From Parasalinivibrio latis (GTDB lineage: Bacteria; Pseudomonadota; Gammaproteobacteria; Enterobacterales; Vibrionaceae): DNA of 64,000 bases. The notes beneath the pieces are model-generated. The model was given only the letters and a program-made list of their open reading frames with translations. It was not told where the DNA came from and did not search any database. Shown piece after piece: positions 27,865 to 35,801 of the stretch. The position numbers and the translations under genes were made by a program. Numbering within the stretch: the first letter of the stretch is position 1; each line of letters starts with the position of its first letter. The DNA is taken from positions 1-64,000 of the forward strand of contig NZ_CP098812.1 of assembly GCF_036825535.1 (NCBI RefSeq), written 5' to 3'.

Positions 27865-28740
27865 CTAGTGTAGAAATAGCTGCAACAAAGCGTTTAACAG
27901 GGGTTCCTTTTGTCTGCTTTGTTTGCAGCACAACCCTAATTGCAATGGCTCAATGCGGGAAACCGCTAGCCGTTGTACTTTATCCCGCATTGGGCTGTTT
28001 TCTATAACTACGTCTGGCGCTATTCCCACTCCACATCCCAGAGCAACCATACTCACTATGGCCTCATGCCCTGCTACCTGGGCGTAGATATTGGGTTTTA
28101 TTTTTTGTTGTGACAGCCATTTATCTGCATTAATCCGGGCCATACCGGATTCAGGCAGAATAAATGGAATCTCATCCCAATTTATTTCATGTTGTAGCTG
28201 TTTTTGTAGTCCCAAAGGTGAAACAACAGGTGCAATTAATGAAAGTGCCACATCATCAAGTGCAATAAAGTTTAGTTTTCCCGAAAGTGGGACAGGTTTC
28301 GCAGCGATGGCAATATCTGCATCGCCCTGCATAATGTATTCAATTGCTTGGGCAGGATCACCGGTCAGAAGCTGGATTTCAATTTGGGGGTAATGTTGGC
28401 GCAGAAGGTTGAGAATGGAGGGTAAATGACTGTAGCTGGCAGTAACAGAACAAAACAGGGTTAATTTCCCCCTGACCTTTAGCTCTGCGTCAGCCAACTC
28501 ATTTTTAAGCCCCCGCCATTCTGCAACAATAGACGCGGCAACCGGCATAAGTTTCTGTCCGGCTCCGGTTAGTTCAACACTTCTGTTATCCCGAATAAAT
28601 ACCGCATGGCCAAGCTCATCCTCTAACCTTTGAATGGTACGGCTCAGGGCTGAAGGGCTTATATGCATTTGTTGTGCGGTTTTGGAGAAGCTTCTTGACT
28701 CGGTGAGATGGAGGAATAGCTGTAAATTTCGAATATTCAT
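27865..28740 (-). CDS. ilvY: LysR-type regulator IlvY
   Basis: Activator of ilvC that responds to acetolactate or acetohydroxybutyrate and represses its own gene. It has 291 residues (E. coli 297). The N-terminal helix-turn-helix (about 1-60) reads MNIRNLQLFLHL...SALSRTIQRLE; a periplasmic-binding-like effector domain (about 90-290) follows. I start at ATG 28740 because the family begins at this residue; the upstream in-frame extension is unlikely. It is divergent from ilvC, with inverted-repeat operator sequence between them. Confidence 0.92.
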   Translation of the reverse strand: MNIRNLQLFLHLTESRSFSKTAQQMHISPSALSRTIQRLEDELGHAVFIRDNRSVELTGAGQKLMPVAASIVAEWRGLKNELADAELKVRGKLTLFCSVTASYSHLPSILNLLRQHYPQIEIQLLTGDPAQAIEYIMQGDADIAIAAKPVPLSGKLNFIALDDVALSLIAPVVSPLGLQKQLQHEINWDEIPFILPESGMARINADKWLSQQKIKPNIYAQVAGHEAIVSMVALGCGVGIAPDVVIENSPMRDKVQRLAVSRIEPLQLGLCCKQSRQKEPLLNALLQLFLH

Positions 28741-28757
28741 CCCTGAATGTTCCCTTG

Positions 28758-28772
28758 TTGCAATAAATGCAA
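28758..28772. promoter_or_regulatory. Candidate IlvY operator
   Basis: TTGCAATAAATGCAA is an inverted repeat (TTGCA/TGCAA) in the 158-base ilvY-ilvC intergenic region, 17 bases upstream of ilvY. A second near-palindrome GTGAATATATCAC lies at 28782-28794. IlvY binds inverted repeats of this kind in E. coli; the assignment is by position and form. Confidence 0.55.
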
Positions 28773-28852
28773 TGCGTGGTTGTGAATATATCACTTTTGG
28801 CAATCAGCCAGCTGAATTATTATCAAGGCAAGGTGGTCTGAAAGTGCATAGA

Positions 28853-28868
28853 TGTGACTCGGATCACA
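28853..28868. promoter_or_regulatory. Consensus CRP-type site upstream of ilvC
   Basis: TGTGACTCGGATCACA matches both half-sites of TGTGA-N6-TCACA perfectly. It ends 30 bases before the ilvC ATG. So close to the start codon it may overlap or follow the transcription start, which would favour repression or modulation rather than class II activation. Confidence 0.65.
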
Positions 28869-28898
28869 ATGGATATTCATTTCATGGAGTGCTGAACA

Positions 28899-30383
28899 AT
28901 GGCTAACTATTTCAACACGCTGAACCTGCGTGAACAGCTGGCTCAGTTAGGTGTTTGTCGTTTTATGGACCGCAACGAATTCGCCGGAGAGGCTGAGTAC
29001 CTCAAAGGCAAGAAGGTTGTTATCGTCGGGTGTGGTGCCCAAGGGCTTAACCAGGGCCTGAACATGCGTGATTCTGGCCTGGATGTTTCCTATGCCCTCC
29101 GTCAGGCTGCTATCGATGAACAGCGTCAGTCCTTCAAAAACGCCAAAGACAACGGTTTTGAAGTAGGCAGCTACGAAACCCTGATTCCTCAGGCTGATCT
29201 GGTTGTAAACCTGACGCCGGACAAACAGCACTCCAATGTAGTAGAAACCGTGATGCCCCTGATGAAAGAAGGTGCATCTCTGGGTTACTCCCACGGCTTC
29301 AATATTGTCGAAGTGGGCCAGCAAATCCGTGAGGACATCACTGTCGTAATGGTTGCACCTAAGTGCCCGGGTACGGAAGTACGTGAAGAATACAAGCGTG
29401 GCTTTGGTGTGCCTACACTGATTGCTGTTCACCCGGACAACGATCCAAATGGTGACGGCCTGGAAATCGCCAAGGCATGGGCAGCAGCTACCGGTGGCCA
29501 CCGTGCCGGCGTTCTGGAATCTTCTTTCGTTGCAGAAGTGAAATCTGACCTGATGGGCGAGCAGACAATCCTGTGCGGCATGCTGCAGGCGGGATCTATC
29601 GTTTGTTACGAGAAGATGGTTGAGGAAGGCGTTGATCCTGGCTACGCAGGTAAACTGCTGCAGTACGGTTGGGAGACTGTTACCGAAGCGCTGAAGTTTG
29701 GTGGCATTACCCATATGATGGACCGCCTGTCCAACCCAGCCAAGATCAAAGCATTTGAACTGTCTGAAGAGCTTAAAGATCTGCTCCGTCCGCTTTACAA
29801 CAAGCATATGGATGACATCATTTCCGGAGAATTCTCCAGCACCATGATGGCAGACTGGGCAAACGACGACGTGAACCTGTTGAACTGGCGTAAGGAAACC
29901 GGAGAGACCGCATTTGAAAACTACCCGGATTCAGACGTACAGATCACCGAGCAAGAGTACTTTGACAATGGCATCCTGATGGTTGCTATGGTGCGTGCCG
30001 GTGTTGAACTGGCGTTTGAAGCCATGACAGATTCCGGCATTATCGAAGAGTCTGCTTATTATGAGTCTCTCCACGAGCTTCCACTGATTGCCAACACTAT
30101 TGCCCGTAAGCGCCTGTACGAAATGAACGTGGTCATCTCGGATACCGCTGAGTACGGTAACTACCTGTTCGCTAACGTTGCAACCCCGCTGCTGCGCGAG
30201 AAATTCATGCCGAAAGTGGGTACTGACGTTATCGGTAAAGGCCTGGGCGAAACTGGCAACCAGGTTGATAACCAGACTCTGATTGAAGTGAACCAGACCA
30301 TTCGCAACCACCCGGTTGAGTGGACGGGCGAAGAGCTGCGCGGTTATATGACAGACATGAAGCGCATTGCTGTAGGCGGCTGA
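28899..30383 (+). CDS. ilvC: Ketol-acid reductoisomerase (class II) IlvC
   Basis: NADPH- and Mg2+-dependent enzyme that converts acetolactate or acetohydroxybutyrate to the dihydroxy acid in valine/isoleucine synthesis. It has 494 residues (E. coli 491). This is the long class II form: the N-terminal Rossmann domain has GCGAQGLNQGLNMRDSG (about 45-61), and the helical knotted domain is duplicated. Acidic metal ligands lie in MGEQTILCG and later E-rich segments. The ribosome-binding site is GGAG. It is activated by divergent IlvY; AvtA elsewhere in this window completes valine synthesis. Confidence 0.97.
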   Translation: MANYFNTLNLREQLAQLGVCRFMDRNEFAGEAEYLKGKKVVIVGCGAQGLNQGLNMRDSGLDVSYALRQAAIDEQRQSFKNAKDNGFEVGSYETLIPQADLVVNLTPDKQHSNVVETVMPLMKEGASLGYSHGFNIVEVGQQIREDITVVMVAPKCPGTEVREEYKRGFGVPTLIAVHPDNDPNGDGLEIAKAWAAATGGHRAGVLESSFVAEVKSDLMGEQTILCGMLQAGSIVCYEKMVEEGVDPGYAGKLLQYGWETVTEALKFGGITHMMDRLSNPAKIKAFELSEELKDLLRPLYNKHMDDIISGEFSSTMMADWANDDVNLLNWRKETGETAFENYPDSDVQITEQEYFDNGILMVAMVRAGVELAFEAMTDSGIIEESAYYESLHELPLIANTIARKRLYEMNVVISDTAEYGNYLFANVATPLLREKFMPKVGTDVIGKGLGETGNQVDNQTLIEVNQTIRNHPVEWTGEELRGYMTDMKRIAVGG

Positions 30384-30406
30384 TAAATTTTAGTTTTAAG
30401 AAAGGA

Positions 30407-30436
30407 AAGGCCCGGTTTTAAACCGGGCCTTTTTAT
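30407..30436. terminator. Bidirectional terminator between ilvC and ubiK
   Basis: Stem AAGGCCCGGTTT/AAACCGGGCCTT with loop TA, then a T run. It serves ilvC and overlaps the ubiK end on the other strand. Confidence 0.88.
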
Positions 30437-30699
30437 TGTTCTTCGTTTTCTTTTGCTGACAGTTTCTGTTCCAGCTCTTCGAGTTTCTGTTCGAGTGCTG
30501 TCAGTTTCTGTCGGGTGCGCAGCAGTACCTGGGTCTGCACATCAAACTCTTCCCGGCTGACCACATCCAGTTTGCTCAACTGGCCCTGGATAACCTGACG
30601 AACCTTTTGTTCTACGTCCTGGCCAAGATCCTTAACCGGCTTTGGCATGGCTTCGTGAATTTGCTTGGCAACCTGCTCAAGCTTCTTTGGATCAAACAT
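30433..30699 (-). CDS. ubiK: Ubiquinone biosynthesis accessory factor UbiK (YqiC/BMFP family)
   Basis: Small coiled-coil protein that works with UbiJ in the cytosolic Ubi complex for aerobic ubiquinone synthesis. It has 88 residues. It starts MFDPKKLEQVAKQIHEAMP; the C-terminal half (about 45-85) is a heptad-rich coiled coil (LRTRQKLTALEQKLEELEQK). ATG 30699 follows GGGAG at seven bases; a TTG two codons upstream is less likely. It is monocistronic. Confidence 0.93.
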   Translation of the reverse strand: MFDPKKLEQVAKQIHEAMPKPVKDLGQDVEQKVRQVIQGQLSKLDVVSREEFDVQTQVLLRTRQKLTALEQKLEELEQKLSAKENEEQ

Positions 30700-30770
30700 G
30701 GACAAACTCCCTCAGTCAGATGGCCTCTATTCTATTCAATACCTAACAGGTTGTCGAAATTGATAAAAGA

Positions 30771-30792
30771 AAAGGGCCTTGTCGGGCCCTTT
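30771..30792 (-). terminator. Terminator after vexB
   Basis: AAAGGGCC/GGGCCCTTT hairpin with loop TTGTC; on the minus strand it runs into TTTTCTTTT. Confidence 0.8.
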
Positions 30793-30810
30793 GTCATTCA
30801 GTGGTTCTGA

Positions 30811-33800
30811 TTAGCTTTGTGGCTTGCTGCGGTATTCATCCGCTTTTGCCAGAGCATTGAGCTCTTCGTCTTCCACAAATACCGGCAGTGGTTTGTGCTC
30901 ACTGGCGATATAGGTGTAAATCACCGGCAGTACGAACAGGGTGAACAACGTACCGATAGACAGGCCTGCCACAATAACGATACCGATACTGAAGCGCTGG
31001 GCTGCACCTGCACCTGATGCGTATAGCAGCGGGATAAGGCCGGCAATCATTGCACCTGTAGTCATCAGGATAGGGCGCAGACGAACCATTGCGGCTTCCA
31101 TCACTGCATCCATCCGGTTCTTCTTGTGATTGAGCTGGGCTTCCTTGGCAACCTCACAGATAAGGATACCGTGCTTGGTTATCAGGCCTATGAGGGTGAT
31201 AAGCCCCACCTGGGAGTAGATGTTGAGCGTTGCTGCTCCCCATGCCAGCGCAATCAGGGCTCCACATACCGCAAGTGGTACCGAGATAAGGATAACCAGC
31301 GGGTCACGGACGGACTCAAACTGGATAGCCAGTACCAGGAAGATAACTGCCAGTGCCAGGCCAAATGTACCGTACAGTGCGTTACCTTCAGTCACGTACT
31401 GGCGTGACTGGCCGGTAAAGTCGTAACGGTAGCCGGATGGCAGGTTGTTGGCGACATCGTTTTCAAACCAGTTGATTGCGTCACCCATCGCTGTACCCGG
31501 TGCCAATACCGCACCGATAGTGGCTGAGTTCAGCTGGTTAAAGTGAGGCAGGGAGCGAGGCTCCGCAACTACTTTGATGGAAACCAGTTCAGACAGAGGC
31601 ACAGAGGCGCCGCTTGCTGATTTCACGTAGTAGTGGTTTATATCGCTTGGGTTCAAGCGGTTGCTGCGGGTTACCTGAGGGATAACCTCGTAAGACCGGC
31701 CGTCCATATCCACTCGGTTTACGTAGCCGTCAGCCATCATGGTGCCCAGGGTAGCACCGATGGACTGCATGGTGATGCCATAGGCACCGGCTTTGTCCTT
31801 GTCGATATTGATTTGCATGGTGGCAGAACCGAAGTTCAGGTCCAGCTCAGAGTATACGAACATACCGTTTTTCTGAACCTGTGCCAGAACGTCAGAGGCA
31901 ACCTGGAACAGGCTTTCGAAGTTGTTCGGGGTGGTCAGTACAAACTGAACAGGAAGGCCTGAAGAGGCACCCGGAAGCTCCGGCATCTGGAATGCAGTTA
32001 CCGACATTGCCGGGATATCTTTCACTAATCCGGTTACCCGGTTGGCGACTTCTGCCTGGCTGGCCTTACGCTCACTCCAAGGTTTGAGGGTCGCAAGACC
32101 GAATGCCTGGTTGGAGTTTGGCACACCAGAGAATACCTGGGCAAATTCCACTTCTGGCTGGTCGCTCAGAATGGTATTCACCTCGTTCATGGTGTTCTGG
32201 ATGTAGTCCAGGTTCGCATTTGCCGGAGCCGTACCCATCAGTACCACCACACCGTTGTCTTCTGCCGGGGCAAGCTCACTTGGGATGAACTTGAACAGCA
32301 GCGGCAGGCTGGCAAATACCAATATGGCGAACACAATGATAACCGGGCGGTGCTGCATTACTGCGCCGAGAACACGGCCGTAGCGCTCTGTCAGGTTGTC
32401 CAGTGCGTGGTGGACCGTTTTCTCGAACTTGCTTGGCTCAGCGTTGGCTTTAAGCAGTTTCGAACACATCATCGGCGACAGGGTCAGTGCCACGATACCG
32501 GAGACAAATACCGCACCGGCCAGTGTCAGGGCAAACTCCTTGAACAAGGAACCGGTAATACCCCCCATCAGGGCGATAGGAGCATATACCGCGCCCAGTG
32601 TCAGGGTCATGGCAATAACCGGTACTGCGATTTCACGGCAACCAATGATTGCAGCCCGGAACGGTGATTCCCCGAGCTTGATATGCCGGTCGACGTTTTC
32701 CAGTACCACGATGGCATCATCCACCACCAAGCCGATGGCAAGTACCATCGCCAGCAGGGTCATCAGGTTCCAGGAGAAGCCAAAAATCTGCATCATCATC
32801 GCCACACCGATAAGGGAGAGCGGGATGGTGACGATTGGCACGATTACAGCGCGCAGCGAACCAACAAACAGTGTGATCACAACCAGTACGATAAGCGCCG
32901 CCTCAACGATGGTTTTGATTACCTCGTGGATGGAGTCGTTAATCGCGATGGTTGAGTCATACATTACCTGCATCTTGATGGTGCTTGGCATGTTGCGCTC
33001 AAGAGAAGGCATCAGGTCCCGCACACCCTTGGCGATGGTGATTGGGTTGGCACTTGGTGCTGCGTTGATTGCGGCAACCACGGCCTCTTTACCGTTAGCG
33101 CTTGCGCGGTAGATATCGTGGCTCTTCGCCAGATCGACCTTGGCAATGTCACCCAGTCGGATAACCTGGCTGTCACGGGTGGCAACCACCAGGCGGGACA
33201 GGGCTTCAGCATTGTTAGCCTGGGTGTCAGCGCTGCCGTTGTACAGCACGTATTCGTTGTTCGACTGGCCGATTGCAGACTGGTAGTTGTTGGCGTTGAG
33301 GATACTGACAACATCAGTAGCAGTGAGACCAAACGCCGCCATCTTGGCCGGATCCAGCCATACACGCAGCGCGTAAGGGATGCCGCCGTACAGGTCTACT
33401 TTGGATACACCGTTGATGGTGAACAACTGTGGCTTGATTACGCGCTCAAGGTAATCGGTAATCTGGCTGGAGTTCAGTTCCGGGCTGGTAAAGCCGAGGT
33501 ACAAAACCGCAGTCGCGGAGCCGGTAGACATAGTGACTGACGGATCTTCTGCTTCCTTAGGAAGTTGAGATCTTACCGAATTGGTTTTGGCGAGAATATC
33601 TGCCAGTGCAGCACTCGGGTCAGTGTTGAGCTTCATATAGACCGTGATGGTGGATTTACCCATTACGCTCTGGGAGGTCATGAAGTCGATGTTATCCGCC
33701 TGAGCGATAGCCTGCTCAAGCGGCTGGGTGATAAAACCCTGGATAAGGTCAGCACCGGCACCGTAATAACCCGTTGATACAGTCACTACTGTATTGGTCA

Positions 33801-33918
33801 TTTCCGGGTACTGGCGGACCTGCATCTGGAACAGCGCCTGGAGGCCAAGCAGTGCAATCAGGAAGCTGATTGAGGCTGCCAGCACGGGGCGCTTTATGAA
33901 TATATCTGTAATGCGCAT
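30811..33918 (-). CDS. vexB: RND multidrug efflux permease VexB
   Basis: Inner-membrane proton-driven pump (HAE1 family) that expels bile salts, detergents and antibiotics through a TolC-type channel. It has 1035 residues, the full family length. There are twelve membrane helices in two halves, with two large periplasmic loops (about 30-335 and 560-870). Helix 4 carries the proton-relay pair in GLVVDDAIVVLENV. The setting (TetR regulator, fusion protein, permease; between ilvC and a cytochrome c5) fits V. cholerae vexRAB as I recall it. It could be a different Vex paralogue. Confidence 0.9.
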   Translation of the reverse strand: MRITDIFIKRPVLAASISFLIALLGLQALFQMQVRQYPEMTNTVVTVSTGYYGAGADLIQGFITQPLEQAIAQADNIDFMTSQSVMGKSTITVYMKLNTDPSAALADILAKTNSVRSQLPKEAEDPSVTMSTGSATAVLYLGFTSPELNSSQITDYLERVIKPQLFTINGVSKVDLYGGIPYALRVWLDPAKMAAFGLTATDVVSILNANNYQSAIGQSNNEYVLYNGSADTQANNAEALSRLVVATRDSQVIRLGDIAKVDLAKSHDIYRASANGKEAVVAAINAAPSANPITIAKGVRDLMPSLERNMPSTIKMQVMYDSTIAINDSIHEVIKTIVEAALIVLVVITLFVGSLRAVIVPIVTIPLSLIGVAMMMQIFGFSWNLMTLLAMVLAIGLVVDDAIVVLENVDRHIKLGESPFRAAIIGCREIAVPVIAMTLTLGAVYAPIALMGGITGSLFKEFALTLAGAVFVSGIVALTLSPMMCSKLLKANAEPSKFEKTVHHALDNLTERYGRVLGAVMQHRPVIIVFAILVFASLPLLFKFIPSELAPAEDNGVVVLMGTAPANANLDYIQNTMNEVNTILSDQPEVEFAQVFSGVPNSNQAFGLATLKPWSERKASQAEVANRVTGLVKDIPAMSVTAFQMPELPGASSGLPVQFVLTTPNNFESLFQVASDVLAQVQKNGMFVYSELDLNFGSATMQINIDKDKAGAYGITMQSIGATLGTMMADGYVNRVDMDGRSYEVIPQVTRSNRLNPSDINHYYVKSASGASVPLSELVSIKVVAEPRSLPHFNQLNSATIGAVLAPGTAMGDAINWFENDVANNLPSGYRYDFTGQSRQYVTEGNALYGTFGLALAVIFLVLAIQFESVRDPLVILISVPLAVCGALIALAWGAATLNIYSQVGLITLIGLITKHGILICEVAKEAQLNHKKNRMDAVMEAAMVRLRPILMTTGAMIAGLIPLLYASGAGAAQRFSIGIVIVAGLSIGTLFTLFVLPVIYTYIASEHKPLPVFVEDEELNALAKADEYRSKPQS

Positions 33919-33929
33919 GCTGCCTCCGG

Positions 33930-35039
33930 TTACAGCTTAGGTGTCACTGCCGGTGTAGCCAGGGCATTGTTGACCACTTCTTTTACCTTGGCGTGGTTGC
34001 TCAGGCGAATTTGTCCTGAGGTGACAACAGTCTGGCCCGGTTCCAAGCCCTTGAGCACATGTACGGTGTCGCCCTGGCGCTCGCCGGTGTTTACCACAGT
34101 CTGGAACGCACGCAGCGCACCGTCGTCATCCTTGCGGACCACGTACACGGTGTCGCCATACAGGCTGAAGGTAATCGCTGTCTGAGGCAGGATAATTTGA
34201 TTGCGCACAGGAGGAAGAATTACCTTGGCGCGGGCGAACATGCCGGAGCGAAGCTTGCCTTCATTGTTTGGGATGCTGGCCTGAACCTGTACCAGACCAC
34301 TTTGGTAGTTCACAGCGGGCTCTATGGCTGTAATGTTGCCGTCAAACTTGATGTCCGGGTACGCGTCCACATCAATGACCAATGACTGGCCAAGGCGCAG
34401 TTTTGGCAGGTCAGTCTGCGGTACGGTAAAACGGAAACGCATGACGCTGGTGTCTTCCAGACGGACGATATCTGTACCTGGCTGGACGAACTGGCCGAGG
34501 AATACATTGCGCAGGCCTACTTCACCGCCAAATGGCGCAGTGATGTTGCGGCGGGCAATGGACTCTTTCAGGCTTTTTACCTGTGCCATCAGTGAAAGGT
34601 AAGATGCCTGGGCATCATCAAGCGCTTCCTGGGAAACTGAGCCTTTGGCAAACAGGTCTTTGTAACGCTCAAATTTGGCCTTGGCTGCAGGCAGGCGGGC
34701 CTGGGTACTTTCCAAGTTGGCTTTTTCCACGTCAGAGTCGATACCAACGAGCAGGTCACCTTTCTCAACTTTCTGGCCGGATTCAAAACCGATGTTTTTG
34801 ATGGTACCGGAGACTTCAGAGGTTAGTGTTACGCCCTGGTTTGGCTCGATAAAGCCAATGGCTTCAATAACCGGGTTCCAGTCACCTGCTTTTACGTCTG
34901 TCACAGTGACAGGGAACTCAGGTTCCGGACGGTTAGCCAGGTATTCAGCAATTTTGTGTTGTTTGAAGAGATTGAAACCAATCACGCTGCCAAAGAGCAA
35001 CAGCACGACCAGCGCCATGATGAAAAACCATTTTTTCAT
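33930..35039 (-). CDS. vexA: RND efflux periplasmic adaptor VexA
   Basis: Membrane-fusion protein that links the VexB pump to the outer-membrane channel. It has 369 residues. An N-terminal membrane anchor (about 5-25, FIMALVVLLLFGSVIGF) is followed by a lipoyl half-motif (GTIKNIGFESGQKVEKGDLL), an alpha-helical hairpin (about 100-160), a second lipoyl half (ITAPFGGEVGLRN) and a beta-barrel domain. No lipobox cysteine is seen. It lies 18 bases after vexR and 11 bases before vexB. Confidence 0.9.
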   Translation of the reverse strand: MKKWFFIMALVVLLLFGSVIGFNLFKQHKIAEYLANRPEPEFPVTVTDVKAGDWNPVIEAIGFIEPNQGVTLTSEVSGTIKNIGFESGQKVEKGDLLVGIDSDVEKANLESTQARLPAAKAKFERYKDLFAKGSVSQEALDDAQASYLSLMAQVKSLKESIARRNITAPFGGEVGLRNVFLGQFVQPGTDIVRLEDTSVMRFRFTVPQTDLPKLRLGQSLVIDVDAYPDIKFDGNITAIEPAVNYQSGLVQVQASIPNNEGKLRSGMFARAKVILPPVRNQIILPQTAITFSLYGDTVYVVRKDDDGALRAFQTVVNTGERQGDTVHVLKGLEPGQTVVTSGQIRLSNHAKVKEVVNNALATPAVTPKL

Positions 35040-35057
35040 TGATTTAACTCCAGATTT

Positions 35058-35639
35058 TTAATGGCGGATTACGCTATCCCAGCATGCATCCATTGCGCTT
35101 TGGCGCTTGCCATTATCGAGTTCAATCAATCCTTTGACTTGTTTTCGTGCCAGGTGTACGACCGGTTCTATACCTATGGCAACCAGAACTTCGGTGTCTA
35201 ATTCCTTGAATATCCCTTCTTCTTTCCCTTTTTCGAAGAGCTCGAACAGAAAGGAGAAAACAGCTTTCTCCCAGATTCGCTGTTCCGCACTTTCGTTGCG
35301 CGGAAGGCTGTCAAACTGGTACCTGTTTATCAACTGGTCGTCATTGGTAATGACCATCTGCCAGGTATTCAGCCAGATTTTTTCAAAACGTTGGCGAAGC
35401 GACATAGAGTCCGACAACCCTGCACTTATTTTGTTCGCAACATGTTGTAAAACGTGGTTGTGAAGCTGCGCCAACAGGTCATTTTTATCTGCGAAGTAGC
35501 GATAGATGGTGCCGGCTGCCACTCCCGCTTCCTTTGCGACCATCTGCATCGACAAACCGTGGAATCCTGTCTGCGCCAGCAACCGCTGAGTCGCTTCTAG
35601 GATTAGCGTCCGCTTGTCTGGTACTTTATTGGTGGCCAC
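35058..35639 (-). CDS. vexR: TetR-family regulator VexR
   Basis: Regulator of the vexRAB efflux operon. From GTG 35639 it has 193 residues. The N-terminal helix-turn-helix (about 8-55) reads RTLILEATQRLLAQTGFHGLSMQMVAKEAG-type, with the AAGTIYRYF recognition helix; the C-terminal ligand-binding domain is variable. I choose GTG 35639, preceded by AGGA, over ATG 35672. The upstream ATG overlaps a TATAAT -10 box and an 18-bp palindrome, leaving no room for a leader. It is the first gene of vexR-vexA-vexB. Confidence 0.85.
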   Translation of the reverse strand: MATNKVPDKRTLILEATQRLLAQTGFHGLSMQMVAKEAGVAAGTIYRYFADKNDLLAQLHNHVLQHVANKISAGLSDSMSLRQRFEKIWLNTWQMVITNDDQLINRYQFDSLPRNESAEQRIWEKAVFSFLFELFEKGKEEGIFKELDTEVLVAIGIEPVVHLARKQVKGLIELDNGKRQSAMDACWDSVIRH

Positions 35640-35653
35640 ATTTTTCCTGTTAG

Positions 35654-35698
35654 TGAATGAACGTTCATTCATTATACGGATGCCTGTTGTATTCTCAA
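35654..35698 (-). promoter_or_regulatory. vexRAB promoter with palindromic operator
   Basis: On the minus strand TTGAGA (35698-35693), a 16-base spacer and TATAAT (35676-35671) form a near-consensus promoter. Abutting the -10 is the perfect 18-bp palindrome TGAATGAACGTTCATTCA (35671-35654), placed to cover the transcription start. It is the obvious binding site for VexR. Confidence 0.75.
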
Positions 35699-35801
35699 TG
35701 TGTTGATGCCCAATTTTTAGGCGCCACAGGAAATGACATAGACTTTAAGGCCAGTAAACCTAAAATGCTGACCCAACTCTGAACACTGACAGCGAGCTGC
35801 A

